From positions 1 through 8,655 of the forward strand of contig JAFXFQ010000246.1 in NCBI GenBank assembly GCA_017520365.1: a stretch of 8,655 nucleotides of DNA, given 5' to 3'. The notes under the pieces are model-generated. The model was not told the origin of the DNA and made no database searches. It worked only from the letters and a program-made list of their open reading frames with translations. Within the stretch, counting starts at the first letter, position 1; each line of letters begins with the position of its first letter. This document shows positions 1 to 7,408 of the stretch, in pieces. Origin of the DNA: Clostridia bacterium (lineage in GTDB: Bacteria > Bacillota > Clostridia > Oscillospirales > CAG-272). The translations under genes were made by a program, and so were the position numbers.

Positions 1-41
1 CAGCCCATATGCTGTATGAATATCGGTATATTTATATGCAT
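1..41 (-). CDS. N-terminal fragment of a probable Elp3-like radical SAM protein (gene continues past the window)
   Basis: An ATG at 41-39 opens a frame that runs off the left edge. It reads MHINIPIFIQHMG, and the next codon begins TG, which fits Cys. Clostridial Elp3-like radical SAM proteins typically begin with a NIPIF(I)PHxGCPHxC segment leading into the cysteine cluster that binds the 4Fe-4S centre, and this fragment matches that opening. The start lies 14 nt after the rnc stop codon. An AAGG-type ribosome binding site overlaps the rnc stop, so translation is probably coupled to rnc. In many Clostridia a gene of this family sits between rnc and smc, which agrees with the position here. 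Only 13 full codons are visible, so the family call is an inference from a short motif plus context. Confidence 0.55.
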   Translation of the reverse strand, partial: MHINIPIFIQHMG

Positions 42-55
42 CAAAGTCTGCCGCC

Positions 56-790
56 TTATGCTTCAAGTGTTTCTTCCTGCCCGAAAAGCTTGAGGGCCTC
101 TCTTGCCGCCGCCTGCTCTGCCGCTCTCTTGGAGGGACCGCTTCCCACGCCGATAACGTTTGAATTGAGGCGGGCCTCCACAGTAAATATTTTATCGTGG
201 TCCGGACCCATTTCACTGACTACCGTGTACACAAGTCTCTCTCCGCTTGCCTGCTGGATTATCTGCTGGAGGGCTGTTTTATAGTCGGTGAAGGCCTCGC
301 CCTTGCGGATATAGTCTATCTCTTTTATAACGAAAGGCATAAGGAATTCGGCAATGCGCGCGGCATCATAGCCGGTATCTATATACATTGCTCCGAGAAG
401 TGCCTCAAATGCATCGCTGGTGATGGATGCTCTTGCTCTGCCGTTATTCTTATCCTCTCCGTGGCCGAGAAGAAGGAAATCACCGAGTGATATCTCCTTT
501 GCGTACTTTGCGAGGGCCTTTTCGCAGACTACCGCAGCTCGGATCTTTGTAAGATCGCCCTCCTGACGGGAGGAATACTCAAAAAAGAGATATCTCGAAA
601 CCACGATAGAAAGGACGGAGTCGCCGAGAAACTCAAGGCGCTCGTTACATGAAAGCTCCTCTCCCTTATGCTCGTTTACGTATGAGGAATGGGTAAGCGC
701 CTCATTGAGAAGCTCAGGGTTTATAAAACTATATCCTATCCTCTCCTGAAGAAGCTCCTTTGAGAGAGGACGCATCTTTTCATTTGTCAT
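56..790 (-). CDS. rnc: Ribonuclease III
   Basis: Ribonuclease III cleaves double-stranded RNA, including the 30S rRNA precursor and structured mRNAs. The protein is 244 aa, normal for the family. The catalytic domain has the signature NERLEFLGD at residues 49-57. E53 and D57, together with D126 and E129 in SDAFEALLGA, supply the expected metal-binding acidic residues. A double-stranded RNA binding domain covers about 169-236 and ends in a GxGxSKRxAEQxAA motif. I chose the ATG at 790 because AGAGGAGG at 801-808 sits 10 nt upstream. An in-frame ATG at 814 would overlap trmFO and place that site inside the gene. The trmFO stop lies only 2 bp upstream and the binding site is inside the trmFO 3' end, so the two are co-transcribed and probably translationally coupled. 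The enzyme is active as a homodimer. All key residues are present. Confidence 0.97.
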   Translation of the reverse strand: MTNEKMRPLSKELLQERIGYSFINPELLNEALTHSSYVNEHKGEELSCNERLEFLGDSVLSIVVSRYLFFEYSSRQEGDLTKIRAAVVCEKALAKYAKEISLGDFLLLGHGEDKNNGRARASITSDAFEALLGAMYIDTGYDAARIAEFLMPFVIKEIDYIRKGEAFTDYKTALQQIIQQASGERLVYTVVSEMGPDHDKIFTVEARLNSNVIGVGSGPSKRAAEQAAAREALKLFGQEETLEA

Positions 791-792
791 AA

Positions 793-2112
793 TTACAGTT
801 CCTCCTCTTTGCAAATTCTATCGGTATCTGCCAGCGCACGCTCAGCATAATACTGATAGCGCACCTTTTTTCCGCCCTTGATCTTTTCCGGAGGACGGGC
901 AACAAGGCCGAAATTTGCGTTCATAGGCTGGAAATCAGCCTCGCTTCCAACGCTGACGTATTTTGCCATTGCGCCGATCATCATTGTATCGGGGAAAATA
1001 TACGGATCCTTCTCCAGGGCCCTTCTTGCAGCATTAAGTCCCGCTACAAAGCCTGATGCGGCTGACTCAACATATCCCTCAACGCCTGTCATCTGACCTG
1101 CGAAATACAGAGTGGGACGGTTTATCATAGAATAATCTCGGTCAAGGATACCGGGAGACTCGATGAAGGTATTTCTGTGCATTACGCCGTAGCGGAGAAA
1201 ATCCGCATTTTCAAGGCCGGGGATCATACGGAAAACTCTTCTTTGCTCGGGAAAGGTGAGGTGTGTCTGGAAACCCACTATGTTGAACATAGTTCCCTCT
1301 TCGTTTTCTCGGCGAAGCTGGACTACTGCGTAGTATCCCTCTCCCGTTTCGGGATGGTGGATACCTACGGGCTTCATAGGGCCGAATCGGAGAGTATCCT
1401 CGCCTCGTTTAGCCATAACCTCGACAGGCATACAACCCTCAAAGACCTTAAGGCCCTCGCCCTCCTCAAAATCGTGGAGCTTTGCCTCTTCGGCGGTAAT
1501 AAGGGCATTATAGAATGCCTTATACTCATCCTCCGTCATAGGGCAATTGATATAGTCGGGGGTTCCCTTATCATATCTGGAGGCAAAAAACGCTTTTGAC
1601 ATATCAACCGTTGAAAAATCCACGATAGGGGCCGCCGCATCGAAAAATGACAGTTTTTTGCCGCCGATAAGCTCTGCTATCCTTTTTGCAAGAGCATCAG
1701 CGGTAAGGGGACCTGTTGCCACCACGCAGATACCGTCATCGGGAATAGACGTAACCTCTTTTTCAACAACGGTTATAAGGGGACACTCTTTAATTTTATT
1801 TGTGATATAGTCGGAAAAAGCATAACGGTCAACGGCGAGGCATCCGCCTGCCGCAACTGCGGTAGCATCTGCCGCCTCCATAACGAGTGAGCCCAGTCTT
1901 CTCATTTCCTCCTTCAGAAGTCCGACCCCCTGTGTAACGTCGCTTCCTCTCAGGGAATTTGAGCAAACAAGCTCTGCATATCCGTTATAGCTATGTGCGG
2001 GAGACTTTTTTTCGGGCTTCATTTCACAGAGGGTGACCTCCACGCCTCTTTTTGCCGCCTGCCACGCCGCCTCGCAGCCTGCAAGGCCTGCGCCGAGTAC
2101 AGTTATTTTCAT
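793..2112 (-). CDS. trmFO: Methylenetetrahydrofolate-tRNA-(uracil-5-)-methyltransferase TrmFO
   Basis: TrmFO makes 5-methyluridine at position 54 in the T loop of tRNA, using methylenetetrahydrofolate as carbon donor and FADH2 as reductant. This is the route used by many Bacillota in place of SAM-dependent TrmA. The 439-aa protein starts with an FAD-binding GAGLAG motif at residues 7-12. The two cysteines expected for catalysis are in ELVCSNS (C50) and FEGCMP (about C227). The C-terminal part contains the GQMTGVEGYVESAASG block typical of the family, formerly called Gid. The start has an AGAAAGG site at 2124-2130, 11 nt upstream. A hairpin in the 77-bp gap after topA may reduce readthrough from topA. 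No convincing separate promoter was found. The dprA-topA-trmFO order is common in Bacillota, which supports the call. Confidence 0.97.
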   Translation of the reverse strand: MKITVLGAGLAGCEAAWQAAKRGVEVTLCEMKPEKKSPAHSYNGYAELVCSNSLRGSDVTQGVGLLKEEMRRLGSLVMEAADATAVAAGGCLAVDRYAFSDYITNKIKECPLITVVEKEVTSIPDDGICVVATGPLTADALAKRIAELIGGKKLSFFDAAAPIVDFSTVDMSKAFFASRYDKGTPDYINCPMTEDEYKAFYNALITAEEAKLHDFEEGEGLKVFEGCMPVEVMAKRGEDTLRFGPMKPVGIHHPETGEGYYAVVQLRRENEEGTMFNIVGFQTHLTFPEQRRVFRMIPGLENADFLRYGVMHRNTFIESPGILDRDYSMINRPTLYFAGQMTGVEGYVESAASGFVAGLNAARRALEKDPYIFPDTMMIGAMAKYVSVGSEADFQPMNANFGLVARPPEKIKGGKKVRYQYYAERALADTDRICKEEEL

Positions 2113-2157
2113 ATTCAGTCAAGCCTTTCTTTAATAAATTCCTAACAAAAGACACAA

Positions 2158-2178
2158 GGAGTATTTTGTTAATACTCC
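2158..2178 (-). terminator. Weak terminator or attenuator hairpin between topA and trmFO
   Basis: On the minus strand GGAGTATT (2178-2171) pairs with AATACTCC (2165-2158) around a 5-nt loop, starting 11 nt after the topA stop. The downstream bases TTGTGTCTTTTGTT are T-rich but not a clean T run, so termination is probably partial. This fits co-transcription of trmFO with reduced readthrough. Confidence 0.5.
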
Positions 2179-2189
2179 CTTTGCCTTTA

Positions 2190-4463
2190 TCATTCTTCTG
2201 TTTCAGTCTCGTTTTCTATACTCTTGGGGGCTTCCTTCTTAAAATTACAGCCTTCCTTTTTGCAAACAAGCTGATTTCTGCCCTTCTTGGAGAAGAGCAT
2301 ACCGCCGCAATCGGGGCAGGTCTCATTGGTGGGCATATCCCAGGACGAGAAGTTACACTCGGGGTACTTAGAGCAGCTATAGAACACGGTTCTGTTTCTG
2401 CCGAATTTTGTTACGATCTCGCTGCCGCAATCGGGGCACTTCACTCCGAGTTCACGGACCTTCTGCTTTGTAAACTTGCACTCGGGATAGTTTGCGCAAG
2501 CATAGAAGGTTCCGTAGCGGCCGCTTCTCTGCACCATATCTCCGCCGCAAAGCTCACACTTGAAGGGAGCGATCTCAGGCTTTTTCTCCTCAGCCAGGAC
2601 ATCCTTCTTAACCAGTGGCTTTGTGCTCTTACACGTGGGATAGTTGGGGCAAGCCGCAAATTTTCCGAACCTGCCGTTCTTAACGATCATTGTGCTTCCG
2701 CAAAGGTCGCAGACCAAATCTGTTTCCTCAACGGGAATCTCGATATCGTCCTTGGAAACGGACTCCATTGCCTTCTCAAGCTCGCCCTTAAATCCGTCAT
2801 AGAAGGAGTGAAGAACATTCAGCATCTCCTCCTCGCCTGCCTCTATAGCGTCAAGTCTGTCCTCCATTCCCGCTGTAAACTTATAGTCTACTATATCGGG
2901 GAAATGCTCAGACATAAGCTTGGTTGTCACTTCACCGAGAGGGGTGGGAACAAGGGTCTTACCGTCGCGGGAAACATAGCCTCTTGTTGTAATGATCGTA
3001 ATAATAGGTGTATAGGTAGAGGGTCTGCCTATTCCCTTTTCCTCAAGAAACTTGATGAGAGATGCTTCTGTATATCTTGCGGGGGGCTCTGTAAAGTGCT
3101 GTGTACCCTCTACGGAATGATTCTTGAGAACGTCGCCCTCTGCAACGGGGGGAAGCTTCTTATTCTTATCCTCCTCATCAGTCTCGTCCTTAGACTCTTC
3201 GTATACGGCCATATATCCGTTGAACTTAACGGTATAGCCGCGAGTGCGGAAAAGGTTGCCTGCACAATCGAAGTCTGCAACCACGGTTGCAAGCTCGGCA
3301 CCTTCCATCTGGCTGGCAATAAATCTGTCCCAGATGAGCTTATAAAGTCTGTACTGATCTGTGGAGAGATGCTTTTTAACCTTCTGGGGGTCATGCTTCA
3401 GAGAGGAGGGGCGGATCGCTTCGTGGGCATCCTGTGCGGAGGCCTTGGATTTATATACTCTGGGAGTTTCAGGGCAATACTTATCGCCATACTTTTCAAT
3501 GATATAATCTCTTGCCGCATTCTGTGCTTCAGCTGCGATTCGGAGAGAGTCTGTACGCATATAGGTAATGAGACCCTGAACTCCTCCGTCGCTTGCGAGG
3601 TTGATACCCTCGTAAAGCTCCTGAGCAACTCTCATCGTTCTCTGAGACTGGAAATTAAGCTTTCTTGAAGCCTCCTGCTGAAGGGTAGACGTTGTAAAGG
3701 GGGGAGCAGGAGACTTGATCTTTGTTCCCTTCTTTACCTCAACTGCGCTGAAGGGCTTACCCTCAGTTTCACGGCGGACCCTGGTTGCCTCTGCCTCATT
3801 CTTGAGGTCTACCTTCTCTCCGGTTGCGGTATCGCCGTAATATCTGACAGTGATATATGCGCTCTTTTCTGTTTCAAGAACTGCATCGACAGTCCAGTAT
3901 TCCTGGGGTACGAAGGCACGGATCTCGTTTTCTCTTTCAACGATGATCTTTGTTGCGGCGCTCTGAACTCTGCCTGCGGAAAGGCCGCTCTTGACCTTTT
4001 TCCAAAGGAAGGGGGAGAGCTTATAGCCCACGATCCTGTCGAATATTCTTCTTGTCTGCTGTGCGTTTACAAGGTCCATATCCAGGCTTCTTGGTGCCTT
4101 GATAGCTTCCTTGACCGCTGATTTTGTGATCTCGTTAAAGGTGATTCTATTGACCTTATCAACAGGAATACCAAGGGATACCGCAAGGTGCCAGGAGATC
4201 GCTTCGCCCTCACGGTCAGGGTCGGTTGCGAGTAATACGCGGTCGACCTTCTTGGCCTCTTTTTTTAGCTCCTTGATAAGGTCGCCCTTTCCTCTGATGT
4301 TTATATAATGGGGTTCGAAATTATTCTCAATATCTACGCCGATGGTAGATTTAGGCAGGTCACGCACGTGACCCTTGGATGCCACTACCTTATAGTTCTG
4401 GCCCAGATAGCTTTTTATAGTATTAGCTTTCGCAGGTGACTCAACGATAACAAGATTCGTCAT
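2190..4463 (-). CDS. topA: DNA topoisomerase I (type IA)
   Basis: Topoisomerase I relaxes negative supercoils by cutting one strand through a 5'-phosphotyrosine link. The 757-aa protein opens with a Toprim domain: E8 in VESPAKA, and D81, D83 and E85 in DPDREGE. The catalytic tyrosine is Y301 in LITYMRTDS. Four C-terminal zinc ribbons follow at about residues 585-611, 636-662, 676-703 and 716-739, each with paired cysteines (CDLC, CELC, CPDC, CPDC), then a short acidic tail. This is somewhat longer than the roughly 690 aa of Bacillus subtilis TopA, which the extra zinc ribbon region probably explains. An AAGGAA site at 4476-4481 lies 12 nt before the ATG. The gene has its own promoter in the AT-rich gap after dprA. 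All key residues are present. Confidence 0.98.
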   Translation of the reverse strand: MTNLVIVESPAKANTIKSYLGQNYKVVASKGHVRDLPKSTIGVDIENNFEPHYINIRGKGDLIKELKKEAKKVDRVLLATDPDREGEAISWHLAVSLGIPVDKVNRITFNEITKSAVKEAIKAPRSLDMDLVNAQQTRRIFDRIVGYKLSPFLWKKVKSGLSAGRVQSAATKIIVERENEIRAFVPQEYWTVDAVLETEKSAYITVRYYGDTATGEKVDLKNEAEATRVRRETEGKPFSAVEVKKGTKIKSPAPPFTTSTLQQEASRKLNFQSQRTMRVAQELYEGINLASDGGVQGLITYMRTDSLRIAAEAQNAARDYIIEKYGDKYCPETPRVYKSKASAQDAHEAIRPSSLKHDPQKVKKHLSTDQYRLYKLIWDRFIASQMEGAELATVVADFDCAGNLFRTRGYTVKFNGYMAVYEESKDETDEEDKNKKLPPVAEGDVLKNHSVEGTQHFTEPPARYTEASLIKFLEEKGIGRPSTYTPIITIITTRGYVSRDGKTLVPTPLGEVTTKLMSEHFPDIVDYKFTAGMEDRLDAIEAGEEEMLNVLHSFYDGFKGELEKAMESVSKDDIEIPVEETDLVCDLCGSTMIVKNGRFGKFAACPNYPTCKSTKPLVKKDVLAEEKKPEIAPFKCELCGGDMVQRSGRYGTFYACANYPECKFTKQKVRELGVKCPDCGSEIVTKFGRNRTVFYSCSKYPECNFSSWDMPTNETCPDCGGMLFSKKGRNQLVCKKEGCNFKKEAPKSIENETETEE

Positions 4464-4525
4464 TATAACAGTCCGTTCCTTATATTATTAAATATTATTA
4501 AATTTCACTTTGCCAACATTTCAAT

Positions 4526-4553
4526 ATTATATCACATATTTTTTATTTTGCAA
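4526..4553 (-). promoter_or_regulatory. Sigma-A type promoter for topA
   Basis: On the minus strand a -35 TTGCAA (4553-4548) and a -10 TATAAT (4531-4526) are separated by 16 bp. The -10 is preceded by TG one base upstream, giving an extended -10. Transcription would start near 4519, leaving a leader of about 56 nt before the topA ATG. The region is very AT-rich. This suggests topA, and probably trmFO and rnc, can be transcribed separately from the upstream cluster. Confidence 0.75.
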
Positions 4554-4578
4554 CAGTTATTTTTATAACTTTGAATGT

Positions 4579-5910
4579 TTACAAACCGTCGTCATCCTCT
4601 GTTATATATTCAGGGTCTCCCCCATAATCTGCCGCACGCTTCAGGTAGTATCCGCCGGCACCCGCTTCAACGGCTCCTGCTATCTCCAAAACGGTCAATG
4701 CAACCATTACTTCGGAAAGCTCGAAGCCTCCCTCTGCTATCTCCTCACAGAGCATAGGTACGTCCGGCTTCATATATTCGAAAACCTTCAGCTCTGTCTC
4801 TCCAAGTGTCTCCATATCCGTCCGTGATGCATGAGGCTCGACAGGCGTTTCTGTTGCTTTTGGGAAAGGACACTCCTTTTTCTTTGAAGTCTTCTTTTCC
4901 TTCTTTGGCTTTTCCTCCTCCCTTTGCCTCTGCACACCTACCTTTACGCCTCGGCTTCCCACACCGAGGGAGGCACCTGCCTCATCTGAAGATGGGACGT
5001 TGACGGGGCCGAGGTTATCGGGAGAAAAGGGATAGATAAATTCAAAATCAGCAAATATATCGTTTACGCTTGTAACGGCAACTGCACCGTCGCGAAGGAG
5101 AAAGTTTGTTCCCTCTGAACCCTTTTCACCTATTCTGCCGGGAACAGCATAGAGGTTTTTCCCCTGATAGACCGCGTGGCGGGCTGTGATAACGGCACCG
5201 CTTGAGAGCTTACCCTCAATAACGCACACTGCCTGTGAGATACCGCTTATAAGTCTGTTTCTTACGGGGAAATTATGCCCTGCGGGAGACACTCCGGGAG
5301 CATACTCCGTTATGACCGCACCGGTTTCGATAACACTGCGGAGAAGCTTTTCGTGCTGCTTCGGGTATACAACGTCGATACCGCAGCCAAGGACTGCAAT
5401 GGTTTTTCCGCCTGCCTCTATAGCTCCTGCCATTGCCATACCGTCAACACCGAGAGCAAGTCCGCTGACAACGCAGGCACCGCCGCGGGCAAGACCCACA
5501 CCTATATTATATGCGCACTCCTTACCGTATTCACTCATTTCTCTTGTACCGACGACCGCGCAGCAGAAGGTATTATCAAGGTCGGGTAGCTTACCCAGCA
5601 TATAGAGAACCATAGGTGCGTCTTGCAAGGCGAGAAGAGACTTAGGGTAGTCGCTGTCTGTGGGCACCATTACTCTGACGCCGCATCTGTCACACCAGGA
5701 AACTATACTCTCTTCTTCCCTAAGATCCTTATTCGAAAGGCGGGCAATAATACGCTTATCCCTTATCTCACCGCACTTTTCAAGCTCTTTGACGGAGCAC
5801 TTATACACGGAAAGAGGGTCACCGAACTTGCGGATGAGGTTTACTGCTGTCTTTGAGCCCGCGCCGGCTCTGTGTGAGAGCCACATCCAATATTTTCTAA
5901 GATCCTTCAC
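4579..5910 (-). CDS. dprA: DNA-processing protein DprA (DNA protecting protein)
   Basis: DprA binds incoming single-stranded DNA and loads RecA during natural transformation. It is also widely kept in bacteria not known to be competent. From the GTG start the protein is about 443 aa. An N-terminal helix-hairpin-helix-like region covers about 10-65. The Rossmann-like core (about 85-285) has VVGTREMSEYG, SGLALGVDG, a GCGIDVVYP block and FPVRNRLISG. A Lys/Glu-rich linker at about 290-365 leads to a C-terminal winged-helix domain at about 368-424. I chose the GTG at 5910-5908 because AAGGAG at 5917-5922 lies 6 nt upstream. An in-frame ATG at 5964 lacks such a site and would overlap the previous gene by 41 bp. 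The gene follows the methyltransferase gene after 13 bp and is probably in the same transcript. Confidence 0.95.
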   Translation of the reverse strand: MKDLRKYWMWLSHRAGAGSKTAVNLIRKFGDPLSVYKCSVKELEKCGEIRDKRIIARLSNKDLREEESIVSWCDRCGVRVMVPTDSDYPKSLLALQDAPMVLYMLGKLPDLDNTFCCAVVGTREMSEYGKECAYNIGVGLARGGACVVSGLALGVDGMAMAGAIEAGGKTIAVLGCGIDVVYPKQHEKLLRSVIETGAVITEYAPGVSPAGHNFPVRNRLISGISQAVCVIEGKLSSGAVITARHAVYQGKNLYAVPGRIGEKGSEGTNFLLRDGAVAVTSVNDIFADFEFIYPFSPDNLGPVNVPSSDEAGASLGVGSRGVKVGVQRQREEEKPKKEKKTSKKKECPFPKATETPVEPHASRTDMETLGETELKVFEYMKPDVPMLCEEIAEGGFELSEVMVALTVLEIAGAVEAGAGGYYLKRAADYGGDPEYITEDDDGL

Positions 5911-5923
5911 TTTTTGCTCCTTA

Positions 5924-6694
5924 TCAGACCTTGAACTGCTCCCACATGATGACGGAAGCAGCAACAGCCGCGTTAAGGCTTTCCGTCTTATCCGTCATGG
6001 GGATCTTTATAACACCTGTACATCCGTTCAGAGTAGCCTCGGAAACGCCGTGGCCCTCGTTGCCGATCACGATACAGTCATCGGCTCTGAGAGGAGATGC
6101 CCCAAGTGTAAGTGCGCTCTCACCGAGGGCTGCGGCAATAACCCGCCTGCCCTCTGATCTCAGTGCTTCTATCACCTCTTCGGAGGAGGAGACTTCTGTG
6201 AATTTCATTTTAAACAGGGCGCCCATAGTTGCGCGAACTGTTTTGGGGTTATATATATCGGCACAGTCAGAGAGGATGACGCGGTCAAAGCCGAAGGCCG
6301 CCGCACATCTGATAACGGTGCCCACGTTGCCGGGGTCGCGGACAGAGTCCAGCATAATGACTCTTTCACCCTCAAAGGATGAGCCGTAATTATTTTCCAT
6401 TTCAATAACGAATACAACTCCGTCGGGAGACGTATCCGCAGAAATTTTCGCAAAGGCACTTTCGGAAAGAACTATTATCTCTCCCCCGCTCTTTTCGCAC
6501 ATTTCGAGGACATCGCCCCTTGCCTTATCCTCTCTGACGGCGGCATAGCGGACTTTGCAGCGGCCGAGGGCCTCTCTGCAAAGCTTTATCCCCTCGCAAA
6601 GATACAGCCCGGACTCTTCTCTGTGTTTTTTCTTTTCAAGGCTTGCGATAAGCTGTACCGTAGGGTTCGTTCTTGATGAAATATATGTATGCAT
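5924..6694 (-). CDS. TrmH/SpoU-family RNA 2'-O-methyltransferase
   Basis: This is a SAM-dependent RNA ribose methyltransferase of the SPOUT class, 256 aa. The N-terminal part (about 1-95) resembles the substrate-binding domain seen in RlmB/TsnR-like members, beginning with SRTNPTVQ. The C-terminal catalytic domain has the three family motifs: DSVRDPGNVGTVIRCAAAFG, IVIGNEGHGVS, and IPMTDKTESLNAAVAAS. These form the trefoil knot that binds SAM. The position next to rplT suggests 23S rRNA as substrate, as in the Bacillus YsgA group, but the target nucleotide cannot be read from the sequence, so I give no symbol. AAAAGG at 6701-6706, 6 nt before the ATG, is a good binding site. A strong hairpin lies between rplT and this gene, and dprA follows closely. 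Confidence 0.92.
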   Translation of the reverse strand: MHTYISSRTNPTVQLIASLEKKKHREESGLYLCEGIKLCREALGRCKVRYAAVREDKARGDVLEMCEKSGGEIIVLSESAFAKISADTSPDGVVFVIEMENNYGSSFEGERVIMLDSVRDPGNVGTVIRCAAAFGFDRVILSDCADIYNPKTVRATMGALFKMKFTEVSSSEEVIEALRSEGRRVIAAALGESALTLGASPLRADDCIVIGNEGHGVSEATLNGCTGVIKIPMTDKTESLNAAVAASVIMWEQFKV

Positions 6695-6712
6695 ATTCTA
6701 CCTTTTCACGCA

Positions 6713-6746
6713 AAAGAACCCACGCGCATACACGCGAGGGTTCTTT
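6713..6746 (-). terminator. Strong hairpin after rplT, possible bidirectional terminator
   Basis: AAAGAACCC (6746-6738 on the minus strand) pairs with GGGTTCTTT (6721-6713). After one mismatch, CGCG pairs with CGCG around a 6-nt loop, giving 13 paired bases. The hairpin begins 12 nt after the rplT stop and ends just before the methyltransferase ribosome binding site. The T run is short (TTCTTTT, partly inside the stem), so termination may be partial. No plus-strand gene needs it. Confidence 0.7.
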
Positions 6747-6758
6747 ATATATCTTAAA

Positions 6759-7112
6759 TTAGAGGGCAGCCTTTGCCTTCTCTACGAGAGAAGCGAATGC
6801 AGCCTTATCCTCGATAGCGATCTGAGAAAGCATCTTACGGTTGAGGTTGATGCCTGCTCTCTTGAGACCGCACATAAGCTGAGAATAGTTGATGCCGCAA
6901 GCCTTAGCCTGTGCGCTGATACGAGCGATCCAGAGCTGACGGAACTCTCTCTTCTTCTGCTTTCTGCCGATGTATGCGTAGTTACCGCTCTTCATTACGG
7001 CCTGCTTAGCCATCTTGAAGTGCTTGGACTTTGCGCCCCAGTAACCCTTTGCAGCCTTAAGTACCTTATTTCTTCTCTTGCGCGTCATCATTGCGCCTTT
7101 TACTCTAGCCAT
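6759..7112 (-). CDS. rplT: 50S ribosomal protein L20
   Basis: L20 binds 23S rRNA early and is needed for assembly of the large subunit. In Bacillus and Escherichia coli it also represses its own operon by binding the mRNA. The 117-aa, strongly basic protein matches the family along its whole length: MARVKGAMMTRKRRNKVLK at the start, then the GYWGAKSKHFKMAKQAVMKS and RQLWIARISAQAK regions, and a C-terminal globular part with GLKRAGINLNRKMLSQ. AAAGGA at 7122-7127, 9 nt upstream of the ATG, is a good binding site. The gene follows rpmI after 46 bp. The infC-rpmI-rplT order is conserved across bacteria. No unusual features are visible. Confidence 0.99.
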   Translation of the reverse strand: MARVKGAMMTRKRRNKVLKAAKGYWGAKSKHFKMAKQAVMKSGNYAYIGRKQKKREFRQLWIARISAQAKACGINYSQLMCGLKRAGINLNRKMLSQIAIEDKAAFASLVEKAKAAL

Positions 7113-7158
7113 TTTCTTAAATCCTTTCTATCCGATAGTGATTGATATCCCCGAGGGA

Positions 7159-7356
7159 TTACTTCATAATGAGTCTCTTGATGTTTGCTTCCATCGCTGT
7201 GCTGAGGATATCAGCGGAACGAAGGTGTCTCTTCTGCTTTGCAGTCTTGTTTGTGCTGAGGTTGTGGCGGTGTGCGCTGTGGTGCATCTTAACCTTACCT
7301 GTACCGGTTACGGAAAAACGCTTCGCAGATGCCTTATGTGTCTTGATCTTTCCCAT
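7159..7356 (-). CDS. rpmI: 50S ribosomal protein L35
   Basis: L35 is a small basic protein of the large ribosomal subunit. From the ATG at 7356 the product is 65 aa, the usual size. It starts MGKIKTHKASAKRFSVTGTG and later has RHNLSTNKTAKQKRHLR, both typical of L35. An upstream in-frame ATG at 7473 lies inside infC and would add 39 residues that do not belong to the family, so I rejected it. AAAGGA at 7366-7371, 9 nt upstream of the chosen start, supports this choice. The gene is the middle member of infC-rpmI-rplT. A small hairpin lies in the 52-bp gap from infC. Confidence 0.97.
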   Translation of the reverse strand: MGKIKTHKASAKRFSVTGTGKVKMHHSAHRHNLSTNKTAKQKRHLRSADILSTAMEANIKRLIMK

Positions 7357-7382
7357 TTTTATAAGTCCTTTCGGTTTGTATT

Positions 7383-7397
7383 TGCGGCTATGCCGCA
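7383..7397 (-). other. Small hairpin between infC and rpmI
   Basis: TGCGGC and GCCGCA form a 6-bp GC-rich stem with a 3-nt loop, 11 nt after the infC stop and 11 nt before the rpmI ribosome binding site. No T run follows, so it is not an intrinsic terminator. It may affect rpmI translation or mRNA stability. In E. coli the L20 translational operator lies upstream of rpmI, but similarity here is only positional. Confidence 0.4.
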
Positions 7398-7408
7398 GAA
7401 GTGTTAAC

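Noticed and set aside
791..814. The ATG at 814 as the start of rnc
   Set aside because: The strong AGAGGAGG site at 801-808 lies downstream of it and is correctly spaced for the ATG at 790.
2052..3668. A 538-codon open frame on the plus strand, opposite topA and the topA-trmFO gap
   Set aside because: It lies opposite topA, whose protein is conserved along its whole length including all catalytic and zinc-binding residues. The plus-strand product has no recognisable domain and runs through the intergenic hairpin, so it is a shadow of codon bias.
4555..4570. A 6-bp stem with a 4-nt loop after dprA, considered as a terminator
   Set aside because: The stem is AT-rich and no T run follows on the minus strand. 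It lies beside the topA -35 and may be chance in an AT-rich gap.
5911..5964. The ATG at 5964 as the start of dprA
   Set aside because: It overlaps the methyltransferase gene by 41 bp, lacks a clear ribosome binding site and adds a Ser-rich stretch not typical of DprA. The GTG at 5910 has AAGGAG 6 nt upstream.
7147..7159. A 5-bp stem (ATCCC/GGGAT) at the rpmI stop codon
   Set aside because: It is short, with a 3-nt loop and no T run, and is too weak to call a regulatory element without comparative support.
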